From Bacillota bacterium (GTDB lineage Bacteria > Bacillota > Clostridia > Christensenellales > SZUA-584): 64,000 bases of DNA. Of the stretch, positions 52,654 through 61,096 are shown piece after piece. Position 1 is the stretch's first letter; each line of letters begins with the position of its first letter. The notes beneath the pieces were generated by a model. The model did not search any database and was not told the origin of the DNA. It worked only from the letters and a program-made list of their open reading frames with translations. The translations under genes were made by a program, and so were the position numbers. The stretch spans positions 4,057 to 68,056 of the forward strand of contig JAEWBO010000024.1 in assembly GCA_023391105.1 (NCBI GenBank), written 5' to 3'.

Positions 52654-53946
52654 TTGACAGATCAAAACGAAAAGCTTTTTGCTCTTAAAGGCAACATTAT
52701 ATTTACAAAAACGAAGGCGCAATTCACGTCCTTGGAGCAGGGATACATTATTTGCAAAGATGGCACAGTTGTTGATGCTTTTCAAAAGCTCCCTGATTGC
52801 TACGCGAATATCAATATCATCGACTGCGGTGACAAGATCATCATTCCGGGCTTGATCGATCTGCATACCCATGCGCCTCAGTTTGCTTTCCGCGGGCTTG
52901 GGATGGATTTAGAGCTTCTGCCTTGGTTAGAGAAATACGCTTTTACGGAAGAAAGAAAGTATGCTGACAACGAATATGCAAAAGCTGCATATAAAATCTT
53001 TTGCCATGCGTTGAAAAGAAGTGCCACAACACATGCGGCAATATTTTCAACCTTGCATAACAACGCAACGAATATCTTGATGGGCTTGCTCGAAGAAACG
53101 GGATTGAATACCTTCGTCGGGAAAGTCAATATGGATCGCAACAGTCCTGAATATTTGATTCAGACGACGCACACATCCATCTTAGAAACCAAGACGTGGA
53201 TCAGTGAGTCTTCGGACAAATACACAAGGACAAAGCCGATATTAACGCCAAGGTTTGTACCGTCTTGCACGGATGAGCTTATGGATGCCATTGGACAGAT
53301 GGCTTTGGAATACAAAATCCCTGTTCATTCACATTTGTCGGAAAACAGGTCTGAGATTGAATGGGTGAAGCAGCTTCATCCGGATTGCAAGTGCTATGGC
53401 GGCGTATATGACAAGTATGGGCTGTTTGGAAAAGGCGTGCCGACAATTATGGCGCATTGCGTATATCTGACCAGCGAAGAGCTTGATTTGGTTAAGGAAA
53501 ACGGCGTATTTATTGCTCATTGCCCTCAGTCAAACATAAATGTTTCAAGCGGTATTGCCCCTGTTCGCGAGTTTCTTGACAAGGATATTCATGTCGGCCT
53601 AGGCAGCGATATCGCAGCCGGTTCGTCCATCTCGATTTTCAGAGCGATTTCGGACGCCGTTCAGGTGTCTAAATTGTACAGTGTTATTATTGACAAAGAA
53701 AAGAAGCCGCTGAGCTTATCAGAAGCGTTCTATATGGCGACAAAAGGTGGAGGCAGCTTCTGGGGTAATGTGGGGAGCTTCGAACCTGGCTTTGAGATGA
53801 ACGCGGTGGTCATAGACGATGAAGAGTTGATTAAACTCAACAGGTTTACTATTGAAGAGCGTTTGGAACGCATTGTATATCTTTCGACTGATGAACTGAT
53901 CGCTGCAAAGTTTGTCAACGGTAAAAATATAATGGCAAACGACTAA
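52654..53946 (+). CDS. guaD: Guanine deaminase
   Basis: 430-residue amidohydrolase converting guanine to xanthine. IDLHTHAPQFAFRGLGMDLELLPWLEKY carries zinc ligands His71 and His73 and the substrate-specific region; HSHLSEN, AHCVYL and GLGSDIAAG give the remaining ligands. Start: TTG at 52654 is 9 bases after AAGGAG; the GTG at 52648 would be too close. Single-gene unit with its own promoter and terminator. No xanthine permease or dehydrogenase nearby. Confidence 0.93.
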   Translation: MTDQNEKLFALKGNIIFTKTKAQFTSLEQGYIICKDGTVVDAFQKLPDCYANINIIDCGDKIIIPGLIDLHTHAPQFAFRGLGMDLELLPWLEKYAFTEERKYADNEYAKAAYKIFCHALKRSATTHAAIFSTLHNNATNILMGLLEETGLNTFVGKVNMDRNSPEYLIQTTHTSILETKTWISESSDKYTRTKPILTPRFVPSCTDELMDAIGQMALEYKIPVHSHLSENRSEIEWVKQLHPDCKCYGGVYDKYGLFGKGVPTIMAHCVYLTSEELDLVKENGVFIAHCPQSNINVSSGIAPVREFLDKDIHVGLGSDIAAGSSISIFRAISDAVQVSKLYSVIIDKEKKPLSLSEAFYMATKGGGSFWGNVGSFEPGFEMNAVVIDDEELIKLNRFTIEERLERIVYLSTDELIAAKFVNGKNIMAND

Positions 53947-53976
53947 GCAAAGAGCCATTGGAATATTAGGATGAGT

Positions 53977-54009
53977 GAGTCCCGGGGCATTGCTTTCTCG
54001 GGACTTTTC
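53977..54009 (+). terminator. Terminator after guaD
   Basis: AGTCCCG (53978-53984) / CGGGACT (53999-54005), followed by TTTTCATTTTT. Confidence 0.75.
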
Positions 54010-54126
54010 ATTTTTACTGCTGAAAGACTGTGTTTTGAGGTGCTGATTGTACTTATATTGCATATTGTCAAACGCATATTATGATATACTTGATAAATAT
54101 CGAGAACACCAAGAGGAAGGGATAAT

Positions 54127-55632
54127 ATGAAAGAAGAATTTTTGGAGAAGCTGAATGCTTTTAAAGAGTATATGAAGGATATCGAGTATCTGAACAGCGC
54201 CCTTAGCGCGTTGTACTGGGACGCTAGGGTCAGTATTCCCAAGAAAGGGATGGCATACCGTGGGGAAGTGCTGGGCTATTTGTCGTCGGAAATGTATAAG
54301 CGGCAGACGTCTCAAACAATCAAAGGCTTTATCGACTATTTTCAAAGCTGTGAAGGCGGAGATGACGTGACAAGAGCGATGGCAGACCGGGCAAAAAGAG
54401 AATATGACCGATCGATGAAGATACCCGAGGATCGATTTCGTGCTTATGTGATAGCGGTCTCGGATTCGGAAGCAGCCTGGGAACATGCCAAGGAAAAGTC
54501 CGATTTTTCTATATTTAAGCCACATCTTGAGAAGCTGATCGCTGTTAACCGCGAATTCATTGGGTACTGGGGTTATGAAGACAGCAAATATGATAGACTG
54601 CTGGATTATTATGAACCGGGCATCACGGTTAAGGTTCTCGATTCTATTTTTGCCGAGCTAAAAGAAGCGATTATTACGTTGCTCGACAGAATTAAAACAA
54701 GCTCAAATAAGCCCAATATTGCATTCTTGCGAAGCGATTATCCGGTTGATGCCCAGAAAAAGCTTTGCTATTCCGTTCTAAAAAGTATGGGCTATGATCT
54801 TGATGCAGGACGAGTGGACGTTAGCGCTCATCCGTTTACGGCGACACTTGGCAATAACGATGTGCGTATCACCACTCATTATTATATAAAGGAATTTCAA
54901 AGCGCATTGTTCAGCAGCATTCATGAGGGCGGTCATGCGATCTATGAGCAGAACATATCAGATAAATTGACCGGTACGATGCTCAAAACAGGCGCTTCAA
55001 TGGGCATACATGAATCGCAGTCGCGGCTGTATGAAAACATCATAGGCCGAAGCCGCGCATTTTGGACGTACCTTTATCCTGAGGTACAGGAGTTGTTTCC
55101 GCAGTTAAGACCGATATCACTGGATGCGTTTTATAAGGGCATTAATGCGGTGCAGCCATCACTGATACGGATCGAGGCTGATGAGCTCACATACAGCCTG
55201 CACATCATCATCCGCTACGAGCTGGAGAAGGCGGTTTTTAACGGCGATGTGAGCGCCGAGGAGCTGCCTGCGATGTGGAACAGAAAATACAAGGAGTGTC
55301 TGGGGATCGAGCCGCAAAACGACGCAGAGGGGATTCTGCAGGATATGCACTGGTCAAGCGGCAACTTCGGCTATTTCCCAAGCTACGCGCTCGGGAACTT
55401 GTACGGCGCGCAATTTATCCACGCGTTTAAAATGAATATGCCGGATTTCGCGCAGCGCATCGTGAGGGGAGATCTTATGTCCTTAAACGACTGGCTCAAG
55501 CAAAACATCCATCAGCATGGGGCCGTTTATCTGCCGGAAGAACTGATTAAGAAAGTGACGGGGGAGGAGCTGACTGCGAAATATTATATCGATTATTTGA
55601 ATAATAAGTACAGCAATATATACGGGCTGTGA
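54127..55632 (+). CDS. Carboxypeptidase Taq family (M32) metallocarboxypeptidase
   Basis: 501-residue cytosolic zinc carboxypeptidase. HEGGH (His266, Glu267, His270) and the downstream HESQSRLYEN (His295, Glu296) are the M32 zinc and catalytic motifs; ALYWDARVSIPKKGM is the typical N-terminal region. Releases C-terminal residues from peptides. AGGAAGG upstream of the ATG. nudC-like gene follows 41 bases later. Confidence 0.95.
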   Translation: MKEEFLEKLNAFKEYMKDIEYLNSALSALYWDARVSIPKKGMAYRGEVLGYLSSEMYKRQTSQTIKGFIDYFQSCEGGDDVTRAMADRAKREYDRSMKIPEDRFRAYVIAVSDSEAAWEHAKEKSDFSIFKPHLEKLIAVNREFIGYWGYEDSKYDRLLDYYEPGITVKVLDSIFAELKEAIITLLDRIKTSSNKPNIAFLRSDYPVDAQKKLCYSVLKSMGYDLDAGRVDVSAHPFTATLGNNDVRITTHYYIKEFQSALFSSIHEGGHAIYEQNISDKLTGTMLKTGASMGIHESQSRLYENIIGRSRAFWTYLYPEVQELFPQLRPISLDAFYKGINAVQPSLIRIEADELTYSLHIIIRYELEKAVFNGDVSAEELPAMWNRKYKECLGIEPQNDAEGILQDMHWSSGNFGYFPSYALGNLYGAQFIHAFKMNMPDFAQRIVRGDLMSLNDWLKQNIHQHGAVYLPEELIKKVTGEELTAKYYIDYLNNKYSNIYGL

Positions 55633-55673
55633 TATAATTAATAAAACTATTGATTTGACAAAAGGGTGAGGAC

Positions 55674-56495
55674 ATGATTCATAATATTCAGCCAAATGTA
55701 TTTGACAATTCTTTTCGACAAGAGGCACCGGATGAGCAAAGTGTCATCCTGTTCATAAAAGACAATGCTGTGTTGGTGAAAGAAACAGAGGATGGTATCA
55801 GCTTTCCAAGGTTTAACGAGCTTGAAACGCAAGATTCTTCGTATATATATTTGTTTTCCATTGACAGTACAAAGTTCTTTCTCGCCGGGGCGACGCAGCC
55901 TCAAGGGGACTATGATTACCAAAATGTGATGGAATTTCGCTATAAGAAACCCAAAGGTCTGTCTTTCGGGGCGGCCACAGCATGCCACCTTTACAATTGG
56001 TATTCGAAAAACCGTTATTGCGGCCGATGCGGAACTCAGTTGGTTCATGATGAAAAAGAACGTATGATGCGCTGTGATAACTGCGGCAATATGATCTATC
56101 CGAAAATATCACCTGCCGTCATTGTGGGGGTGACAGATGGTGACAGATTATTGATGACAAGATATGCGGGCAGAATATCCAAAAAATACGCTTTGGTTGC
56201 AGGTTTTACTGAAATCGGGGAAACGATTGAGGACACCGTTAAGAGAGAAGTTTTGGAGGAAGTCGGAGTCAGGGTGAAAAATATCAGGTATTACAAAAGC
56301 CAGCCCTGGCCGTTTTCAGACTCGCTGCTGATGGGCTTTTTTTGCGATCTTGACGGCTGCGATCACATTGTATTGGACGAAAACGAACTGGAGGATGCCG
56401 AATGGATTCACAGAAAAGATATAAGCGTTGAGGCAGACGGGATAAGCCTGACCAATGAAATGATCGTCCGTTTTAAAGAAAACAAGATATGTTGA
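55674..56495 (+). CDS. nudC: NADH pyrophosphatase / NAD-cap hydrolase (NudC-like Nudix protein)
   Basis: 273 residues. A four-Cys zinc ribbon (CGRCGTQL...CDNCGN, about 117-140) precedes the Nudix box GETIEDTVKREVLEEVGV. The NudC-specific SQPWPFSDSLLMGF follows the box. Cleaves NADH, and by family knowledge can remove NAD caps from RNA. GGGTGAGG 4-6 bases upstream of the ATG. Confidence 0.93.
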   Translation: MIHNIQPNVFDNSFRQEAPDEQSVILFIKDNAVLVKETEDGISFPRFNELETQDSSYIYLFSIDSTKFFLAGATQPQGDYDYQNVMEFRYKKPKGLSFGAATACHLYNWYSKNRYCGRCGTQLVHDEKERMMRCDNCGNMIYPKISPAVIVGVTDGDRLLMTRYAGRISKKYALVAGFTEIGETIEDTVKREVLEEVGVRVKNIRYYKSQPWPFSDSLLMGFFCDLDGCDHIVLDENELEDAEWIHRKDISVEADGISLTNEMIVRFKENKIC

Positions 56496-56593
56496 GCTTC
56501 GAAATCTGGCTATGACATGTTTTGAAGACAAGCAGGGAGATAATTCCGAAACATATCCAAAAGGCCCATAATCCCAATGTTTTTATAACACTA

Positions 56594-56602
56594 TGGTATA
56601 AT
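56594..56602 (+). promoter_or_regulatory. Extended -10 promoter for the HEPN-like gene
   Basis: TGGTATAAT (TGnTATAAT form), 29 bases before the ATG; no good -35 box. Confidence 0.5.
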
Positions 56603-56630
56603 AATTTCAAGAATCTTTAGGAGGCTCATC

Positions 56631-57383
56631 ATGAGTGATAATCTAAATGATCACTTGAATTTATATGACTTCTTTGGATTTCCAGATCGTACTCAGAGGG
56701 ATGGAATCAGACAAACTGTTGATCTAAGCAATATCCGATTAATTCCAATAGATGACCCAAATCTTCGTTTTTTTAATAGTTTTTTGGAGCAGTATAGTTC
56801 TTGGAGTTATCATATTAATAATTTCAGCAGCGGTTTGGGGTTACATTTCTTTTTGTTATACTTTCATTATTCGCAAGGGGCAATCGATACAATTAAAGTG
56901 GAAGACTTTCAACCGCCGAGAGGTATACATAAGGTGTATTTTGATACTTTTGCGGAAGACACAGCGCTTTACTTGATTTCGTATTTTGATAAGCACCTTG
57001 AAATGTTTAATGATTTATACAATTTGCAAAGGCAGTCGGGAAAGTCCCGCAATCTTTCTCGAAAACAGATAATAACAGAGATGAAGAAAGTACAATCACT
57101 TGAATTGATTGCAGAAGAATATCAAAAAGTGGTGGAGCTGATAGAATTTGTTAAAATAAAAGCAATTCGTGATAATTTCGTCCATAACAAATCATCTTCT
57201 TACTATGGGATGAATGTTGACAAAAAGGAAACAGCTTTTGGAATGGAATATAGGAGCTTTAATAGCAAGGGAGTATCAACTGAGGAGATATACAATGCAA
57301 TTTGCATCTTGATAAATAGCTATGGACAGATGTGCATAAAAGTGAATAGCTTTATTAAAAACATCGTTAAGAAGGAAAACTAA
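56631..57383 (+). CDS. HEPN-like protein (Cthe_2314-type), accessory
   Basis: 250 residues, mostly helical, no signal peptide. The C-terminal half contains IRDNFVHNK, which fits the Rx4H motif of HEPN ribonucleases (Arg, four residues, His). The overall layout resembles the Cthe_2314 HEPN group. HEPN proteins are often RNases in toxin-antitoxin, abortive infection or CRISPR systems, but no partner is adjacent. The gene is visibly richer in A+T than its neighbours and sits beside a tRNA operon, a typical integration hot spot. AGGAGG 8 bases before the ATG. The HEPN assignment is by pattern; function unproven. Confidence 0.55.
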   Translation: MSDNLNDHLNLYDFFGFPDRTQRDGIRQTVDLSNIRLIPIDDPNLRFFNSFLEQYSSWSYHINNFSSGLGLHFFLLYFHYSQGAIDTIKVEDFQPPRGIHKVYFDTFAEDTALYLISYFDKHLEMFNDLYNLQRQSGKSRNLSRKQIITEMKKVQSLELIAEEYQKVVELIEFVKIKAIRDNFVHNKSSSYYGMNVDKKETAFGMEYRSFNSKGVSTEEIYNAICILINSYGQMCIKVNSFIKNIVKKEN

Positions 57384-57440
57384 TCTAGAAGATTTTAATT
57401 CGTTCTACGCACATGTCGCCTAGAACAATACGAGTGTATC

Positions 57441-57468
57441 AAAAAAGCCCGTTTTCACGGGCTTTTCA
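57441..57468 (-). terminator. Terminator of the tRNA operon
   Basis: On the minus strand AAAAGCCCG-TGAAAA-CGGGCTTTTTT, right after tRNA-Leu. Confidence 0.88.
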
Positions 57469-57470
57469 TC

Positions 57471-57557
57471 TGGTGCGAGAAACAGGACTTGAACCTGCAC
57501 GGGTGTGACCCCACTAGAACCTGAATCTAGCGCGTCTGCCAGTTCCGCCATTCTCGC
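57471..57557 (-). tRNA. tRNA-Leu (CAG)
   Basis: 87 bases including encoded CCA. Acceptor GCGAGAA/TTCTCGC, long variable arm, anticodon loop TTCAGGT gives CAG. Confidence 0.95.
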
Positions 57558-57568
57558 AAACTGGCTAA

Positions 57569-57653
57569 TGGTGGAGGGAGGTGGATTCGAACCACCGAAG
57601 TCGTTGACGGCAGATTTACAGTCTGCTCCCTTTAGCCACTCGGGAATCCCTCC
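57569..57653 (-). tRNA. tRNA-Tyr (GTA)
   Basis: 85 bases including CCA. Acceptor GGAGGGA/TCCCTCC, long variable arm, anticodon loop CTGTAAA gives GTA. Confidence 0.96.
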
Positions 57654-57656
57654 ATG

Positions 57657-57732
57657 TGGAGCTGATGATGGGACTCGAACCCGCAACCTGCTGATTACAA
57701 ATCAGCTGCTCTACCGATTGAGCTACATCAGC
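57657..57732 (-). tRNA. tRNA-Thr (TGT)
   Basis: 76 bases including CCA. Acceptor GCTGATG/CATCAGC, anticodon loop TTTGTAA gives TGT. Confidence 0.96.
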
Positions 57733-57737
57733 GAAAG

Positions 57738-57813
57738 TGGTGCCTCAGGACAGAATCGAACTGTCGACACAGGGATTTTCAGTCCCTTGCTCTACCGACT
57801 GAGCTACCGAGGC
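57738..57813 (-). tRNA. tRNA-Phe (GAA)
   Basis: 76 bases including CCA. Acceptor GCCTCGG/CTGAGGC, anticodon loop CTGAAAA gives GAA, discriminator A. It is the cognate effector for the pheST T-box (specifier UUC, bulge UGGU). Confidence 0.96.
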
Positions 57814-57827
57814 AAGTATTGTATTGA

Positions 57828-57904
57828 TGGCGACCCGGAAGGGACTCGAACCCTCGACCTCTAGCGTGACAGGCTAGCGTTCTAACCATCTGAACTACCG
57901 GGCC
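57828..57904 (-). tRNA. tRNA-Asp (GTC)
   Basis: 77 bases including CCA. Acceptor GGCCCGG/CCGGGTC (one G-U), anticodon loop CTGTCAC gives GTC, discriminator G. Confidence 0.96.
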
Positions 57905-57909
57905 ATAAA

Positions 57910-57986
57910 TGGTGGGGCCTCAGGGACTCGAACCCCGGACCGATCGGTTATGAGCCGACTGCTCTAACCAACTGAGCTAAGGCCCC
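57910..57986 (-). tRNA. tRNA with anticodon CAT (Met elongator or Ile2)
   Basis: 77 bases including CCA. Acceptor GGGGCCT/AGGCCCC, fully paired, so not the initiator tRNA. The loop CTCATAA and the D-arm TTAGCTCAGTTGGTTAGAGCA resemble Gram-positive Ile2 (lysidine-modified CAT) as much as elongator Met. Identity is open. Confidence 0.9.
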
Positions 57987-58008
57987 AAAACCTTAAAGCT
58001 TAAGTAAA

Positions 58009-58083
58009 TGGTGACCCCTAGGAGACTCGAACTCCTGTTACCGCCGTGAAAGGGCGGTGTCTTAACCGCTTGACCAAGGGGCC
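58009..58083 (-). tRNA. tRNA-Glu (TTC)
   Basis: 75 bases including CCA. Acceptor GGCCCCT/AGGGGTC, anticodon loop CTTTCAC gives TTC. Confidence 0.96.
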
Positions 58084-58113
58084 ATTGTTTTGTCAAAGAT
58101 CACGAGAGATACT

Positions 58114-58190
58114 TGGTCGGGGTGACTGGACTCGAACCAGCGGCCCCATGCTCCCAAAGCACGTGCGCTACCAAACTGCGCTACACCCCG
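58114..58190 (-). tRNA. tRNA-Pro (TGG)
   Basis: 77 bases including CCA. Acceptor CGGGGTG/CACCCCG, anticodon loop TTTGGGA gives TGG. First gene of the tRNA operon. Confidence 0.96.
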
Positions 58191-58213
58191 TGTGATTTTT
58201 AGCGACGAAGTAT

Positions 58214-58242
58214 AATATACAGTATTCTCAATCTAATGTCAA
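58214..58242 (-). promoter_or_regulatory. Sigma-A promoter of the tRNA operon
   Basis: On the minus strand a consensus TTGACA (58242-58237), 17 bases, TATATT (58219-58214), about 24 bases before tRNA-Pro. Confidence 0.85.
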
Positions 58243-58340
58243 CTGCTTTCCATCATTATTTTCGCTTTATCTCAATAGTGGGATAAACACCGATAAACAA
58301 GGCAAATGTGGTTGTGCAGAGAGATGATCCGAGCAATAAG

Positions 58341-58369
58341 TTGATAAATCTTTATGTAATGATTATAAT
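58341..58369 (+). promoter_or_regulatory. Sigma-A promoter of miaB
   Basis: TTGATA (58341-58346), 17 bases, TATAAT (58364-58369). An mRNA start near 58376 limits the miaB start codon to positions downstream of it. Confidence 0.75.
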
Positions 58370-58415
58370 GATCTTACTCGCTGAATACAACACAATTGAA
58401 AGGTTACACGAATTC

Positions 58416-59765
58416 GTGATAGAGAGACTAAAAGCGCATATAGCAGAAAATGAACTCACATATTTTATAGAAACTTACGGCTGTCAAATGAACACCCATG
58501 AGAGTGAAAAGATTGCGGGTGTTCTTGATACCTTGGGATACTGTGCGGTAGCTGAAAAAGCAGAAGCTGATCTTATCATATTCAACACCTGTTGCGTGCG
58601 CCAGCATGCAGAGGCGCGGCTTTACGGGAACGTCGGCGCGCTTAAAGACCACAAAGCAAATGTCAAGGGAGCGCTCATTGCGGTATCCGGCTGTGTGATG
58701 CAGCAGGAAGATGCCGCTAAGAAGCTGATGAAGCGGTTCCCCTTTGTTGACATTGCATTTGGTACAAACGGTATACACCGGCTGGAAAGCATGCTCTATG
58801 ACGCGCTGATCGAGGGTAAACGGGCGTTATGCGTGGACACGGATGAAGCCATCATCGAAGATGTGCCAATCAGGCGTGATAACGCGCCGGGCGCTTTTGT
58901 CAACATCATATACGGGTGCAATAATTTCTGCACATATTGTATCGTGCCGTATGTGCGAGGGCGTGAGCGCAGCCGGCAGCCGGATGATATCATCAAAGAG
59001 GTTGAGGAACTGTGCAAAAAAGGAATATCTGAAATCACGCTGCTGGGGCAGAATGTGAACTCCTACGGCAACGACCTATCGGCTGATATAACCTTTGTCA
59101 ATCTCTTAAAGCGCATTGATTCAGATACGGATATAAAACGCTTGCGTTTTATGACATCTCATCCCAAAGACATGTCTGACGGGCTCATCGATTGCTACGG
59201 GAGCTTAGGTAGTCTTTGTGAGCACATTCATTTGCCCGTGCAATCCGGAAGCAACAACGTTTTACAGCTCATGAACCGAAGATACACACGTGAGCATTAT
59301 TTAAGCCAGATTAAGCGCCTGAAAGCGCGCGTGCCCGATTTGGCAGTGACCACAGATATCATTGTCGGATTTCCGGGGGAGACAGAGCAGGATTTTGAAG
59401 ACACGCTCTCGCTTGTCAAGGAAGTGGGCTACGATGCAGCGTATACGTTCGCTTATTCCAAACGCAGCGGTACAAAAGCGGCTGATATGGAGGGGCATCT
59501 CGATAAACAGACAATGAGCGAGAGGCTGGCCAGATTGAATGCGCTGGTGAAGGATTCTATGCGCGAGCGAAACAGCGTATATCTTGGACGCACTGTTGAG
59601 GTGCTTGCGGAGAGCCCTGGTAAAAGAGGCCGAAGCGAGATCAGCGGGCGCACGCGCACCGCAAAAACCGTGAGCTTTGAAGGAAGCAGCGGAGACGTCG
59701 GTCAATACATGATGGTCAAGATAGACAAAGTGATGGCACATACGCTTCACGGTGTGAGGGTTTAA
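58416..59765 (+). CDS. miaB: tRNA-2-methylthio-N6-dimethylallyladenosine synthase
   Basis: Radical-SAM methylthiotransferase modifying A37 of tRNAs that read UNN codons. N-terminal UPF0004 domain with cluster cysteines in YGCQMN (Cys23), NTCCVR and SGCVMQ; radical SAM CNNFCTYC (Cys168, Cys172, Cys175); C-terminal TRAM domain. Start: GTG at 58416 (AAAGG 12 bases upstream) gives 449 residues and respects the promoter. Upstream in-frame starts (58308 GTG, 58359 and 58368 ATG) lie at or before the -10 box and lack ribosome sites. Several tRNAs in the adjacent operon (Phe, Tyr, Leu classes) are potential substrates. Confidence 0.9.
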   Translation: MIERLKAHIAENELTYFIETYGCQMNTHESEKIAGVLDTLGYCAVAEKAEADLIIFNTCCVRQHAEARLYGNVGALKDHKANVKGALIAVSGCVMQQEDAAKKLMKRFPFVDIAFGTNGIHRLESMLYDALIEGKRALCVDTDEAIIEDVPIRRDNAPGAFVNIIYGCNNFCTYCIVPYVRGRERSRQPDDIIKEVEELCKKGISEITLLGQNVNSYGNDLSADITFVNLLKRIDSDTDIKRLRFMTSHPKDMSDGLIDCYGSLGSLCEHIHLPVQSGSNNVLQLMNRRYTREHYLSQIKRLKARVPDLAVTTDIIVGFPGETEQDFEDTLSLVKEVGYDAAYTFAYSKRSGTKAADMEGHLDKQTMSERLARLNALVKDSMRERNSVYLGRTVEVLAESPGKRGRSEISGRTRTAKTVSFEGSSGDVGQYMMVKIDKVMAHTLHGVRV

Positions 59766-59776
59766 AGGAGCAAATA

Positions 59777-61096
59777 GTGAACCGAGTCGCTTTCGAACAA
59801 AAGAAAAACCGTGTTGCGGTATTTTTCCTCATCTTCTTAATGCTTGTTCTGGCTGCCGGTATTTACTTGTATTTAACCACAACGTGGGCCAGATCCGAAA
59901 TGGAAGCGCTCAAAAACGCTGACTTCTGGGCAACACAAGCCGTTAAGGGCGATAATAGGGATGCGACAGGTCTGCCGGTTTCTCAGAAAATGCAATATCC
60001 GACAGCTGTCGATGTGTATCAGACCCCTATGGGTTTTTCAATTGTGAGCTTTTCGCAGAACTGGACGGGGGAAAGCCTTAAGGACATCTACAATGAACTG
60101 ACGGCCAACAAGCATGGTGAAGAAATGTACGCCATATCCGAAGTGATGCTCTATCCGGGCGAGTCTGCGCTGGGTTCGGGCGGTAGCGTCGCGGGAACGC
60201 ATGTGACCCAACAAAAGAATTTCTCGGTTTATTTTCATCTTTCAGGGCTGGCGCCGGATTCGCTGCAATATAATTTTGCTTCCGTGCAGAGCACAATAGA
60301 ACTATACAATATGGATGAGTATGATGCTGTGTCTGAAGTCGCAAGAACGATATCCCATGAATACGGGCATCATTATACGATGTACTATTTTATGCCGAGC
60401 GATGAGGCGGCCAAAACTTCCGAATACTACGTTTTAAGAGGCGTTGACAGTTTCGATCATGATGTTTTTTATGATATTGAAAGCGAATACTATGAGAACC
60501 ACATGTGGAGCTTGTATGAGCTCGCTGCGGAGGATTACGTGCAGCTAATGGGCAGCTCCGGTGCAAAGCAGCAAAGAGAATACCTCGACGTCTATGATGT
60601 GCTTGATAACTACAATAAATTCAAAGACTATACGGCCTATGCTGACGCGTCGGTATCCAATGTTTATCCTCAGGAGAACATATATCTGCCGCTTGCCGAC
60701 GAAATAAATGGCCTTCGCAATTATTATCTTTCGTTTATCGGTGAGCATAGCGATGCGCAGGATTTAGACCATACCGATTTCAATATCTCTATGACGGAAC
60801 ATGAACAGTACGGCTATACCTATTATGAAATCACGTGGGATAAAACCACAAAGGATTCCGATGCGTTGTATACCCTTGTTTGCTTCAGTGATAACGGCGA
60901 TATCTTTCTGCCTGTGAGAACGGTTCATGGCGACGAGACACCCATAGCCCGCGTGGGTACAGCTGTCAAGCTTTCGGGCATTACGCTCACAACGTTGAAA
61001 AACGGCGTCACGGATGAGGATAGATATTTTAAGCTGTATGTGACATGGCCTGACGGACGCATGCAGTCATCTGAAATGTTTTATGCGGACTTCTGA
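59777..61096 (+). CDS. Membrane-anchored protein with HEXXH zinc-protease motif
   Basis: 439 residues, family not recognised. One N-terminal signal-anchor helix (VAVFFLIFLMLVLAAGIYLYL), rest outside the membrane. ISHEYGHHYT contains a zinc-protease HEXXH (His194, Glu195, His198), and an acidic segment YELAAEDYVQ some 55 residues on could supply the third ligand, as in gluzincins. A C-terminal beta-rich module of about 90 residues (YYEITWD... FKLYVTWPDGR) looks FN3-like. GTG start with AAAGGAG 6 bases upstream, 11 bases after miaB. It overlaps the convergent lipoprotein gene by 30 bases. Confidence 0.7.
   Translation: MNRVAFEQKKNRVAVFFLIFLMLVLAAGIYLYLTTTWARSEMEALKNADFWATQAVKGDNRDATGLPVSQKMQYPTAVDVYQTPMGFSIVSFSQNWTGESLKDIYNELTANKHGEEMYAISEVMLYPGESALGSGGSVAGTHVTQQKNFSVYFHLSGLAPDSLQYNFASVQSTIELYNMDEYDAVSEVARTISHEYGHHYTMYYFMPSDEAAKTSEYYVLRGVDSFDHDVFYDIESEYYENHMWSLYELAAEDYVQLMGSSGAKQQREYLDVYDVLDNYNKFKDYTAYADASVSNVYPQENIYLPLADEINGLRNYYLSFIGEHSDAQDLDHTDFNISMTEHEQYGYTYYEITWDKTTKDSDALYTLVCFSDNGDIFLPVRTVHGDETPIARVGTAVKLSGITLTTLKNGVTDEDRYFKLYVTWPDGRMQSSEMFYADF

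Noticed and set aside
57420..57864. Open frames on both strands through the tRNA cluster
   Set aside because: They are accidental frames across tRNA-Leu, Tyr, Thr, Phe and Asp.
57910..57986. Initiator tRNA-Met
   Set aside because: The first acceptor pair is a normal G-C, not the C-A mismatch of initiator tRNAs.
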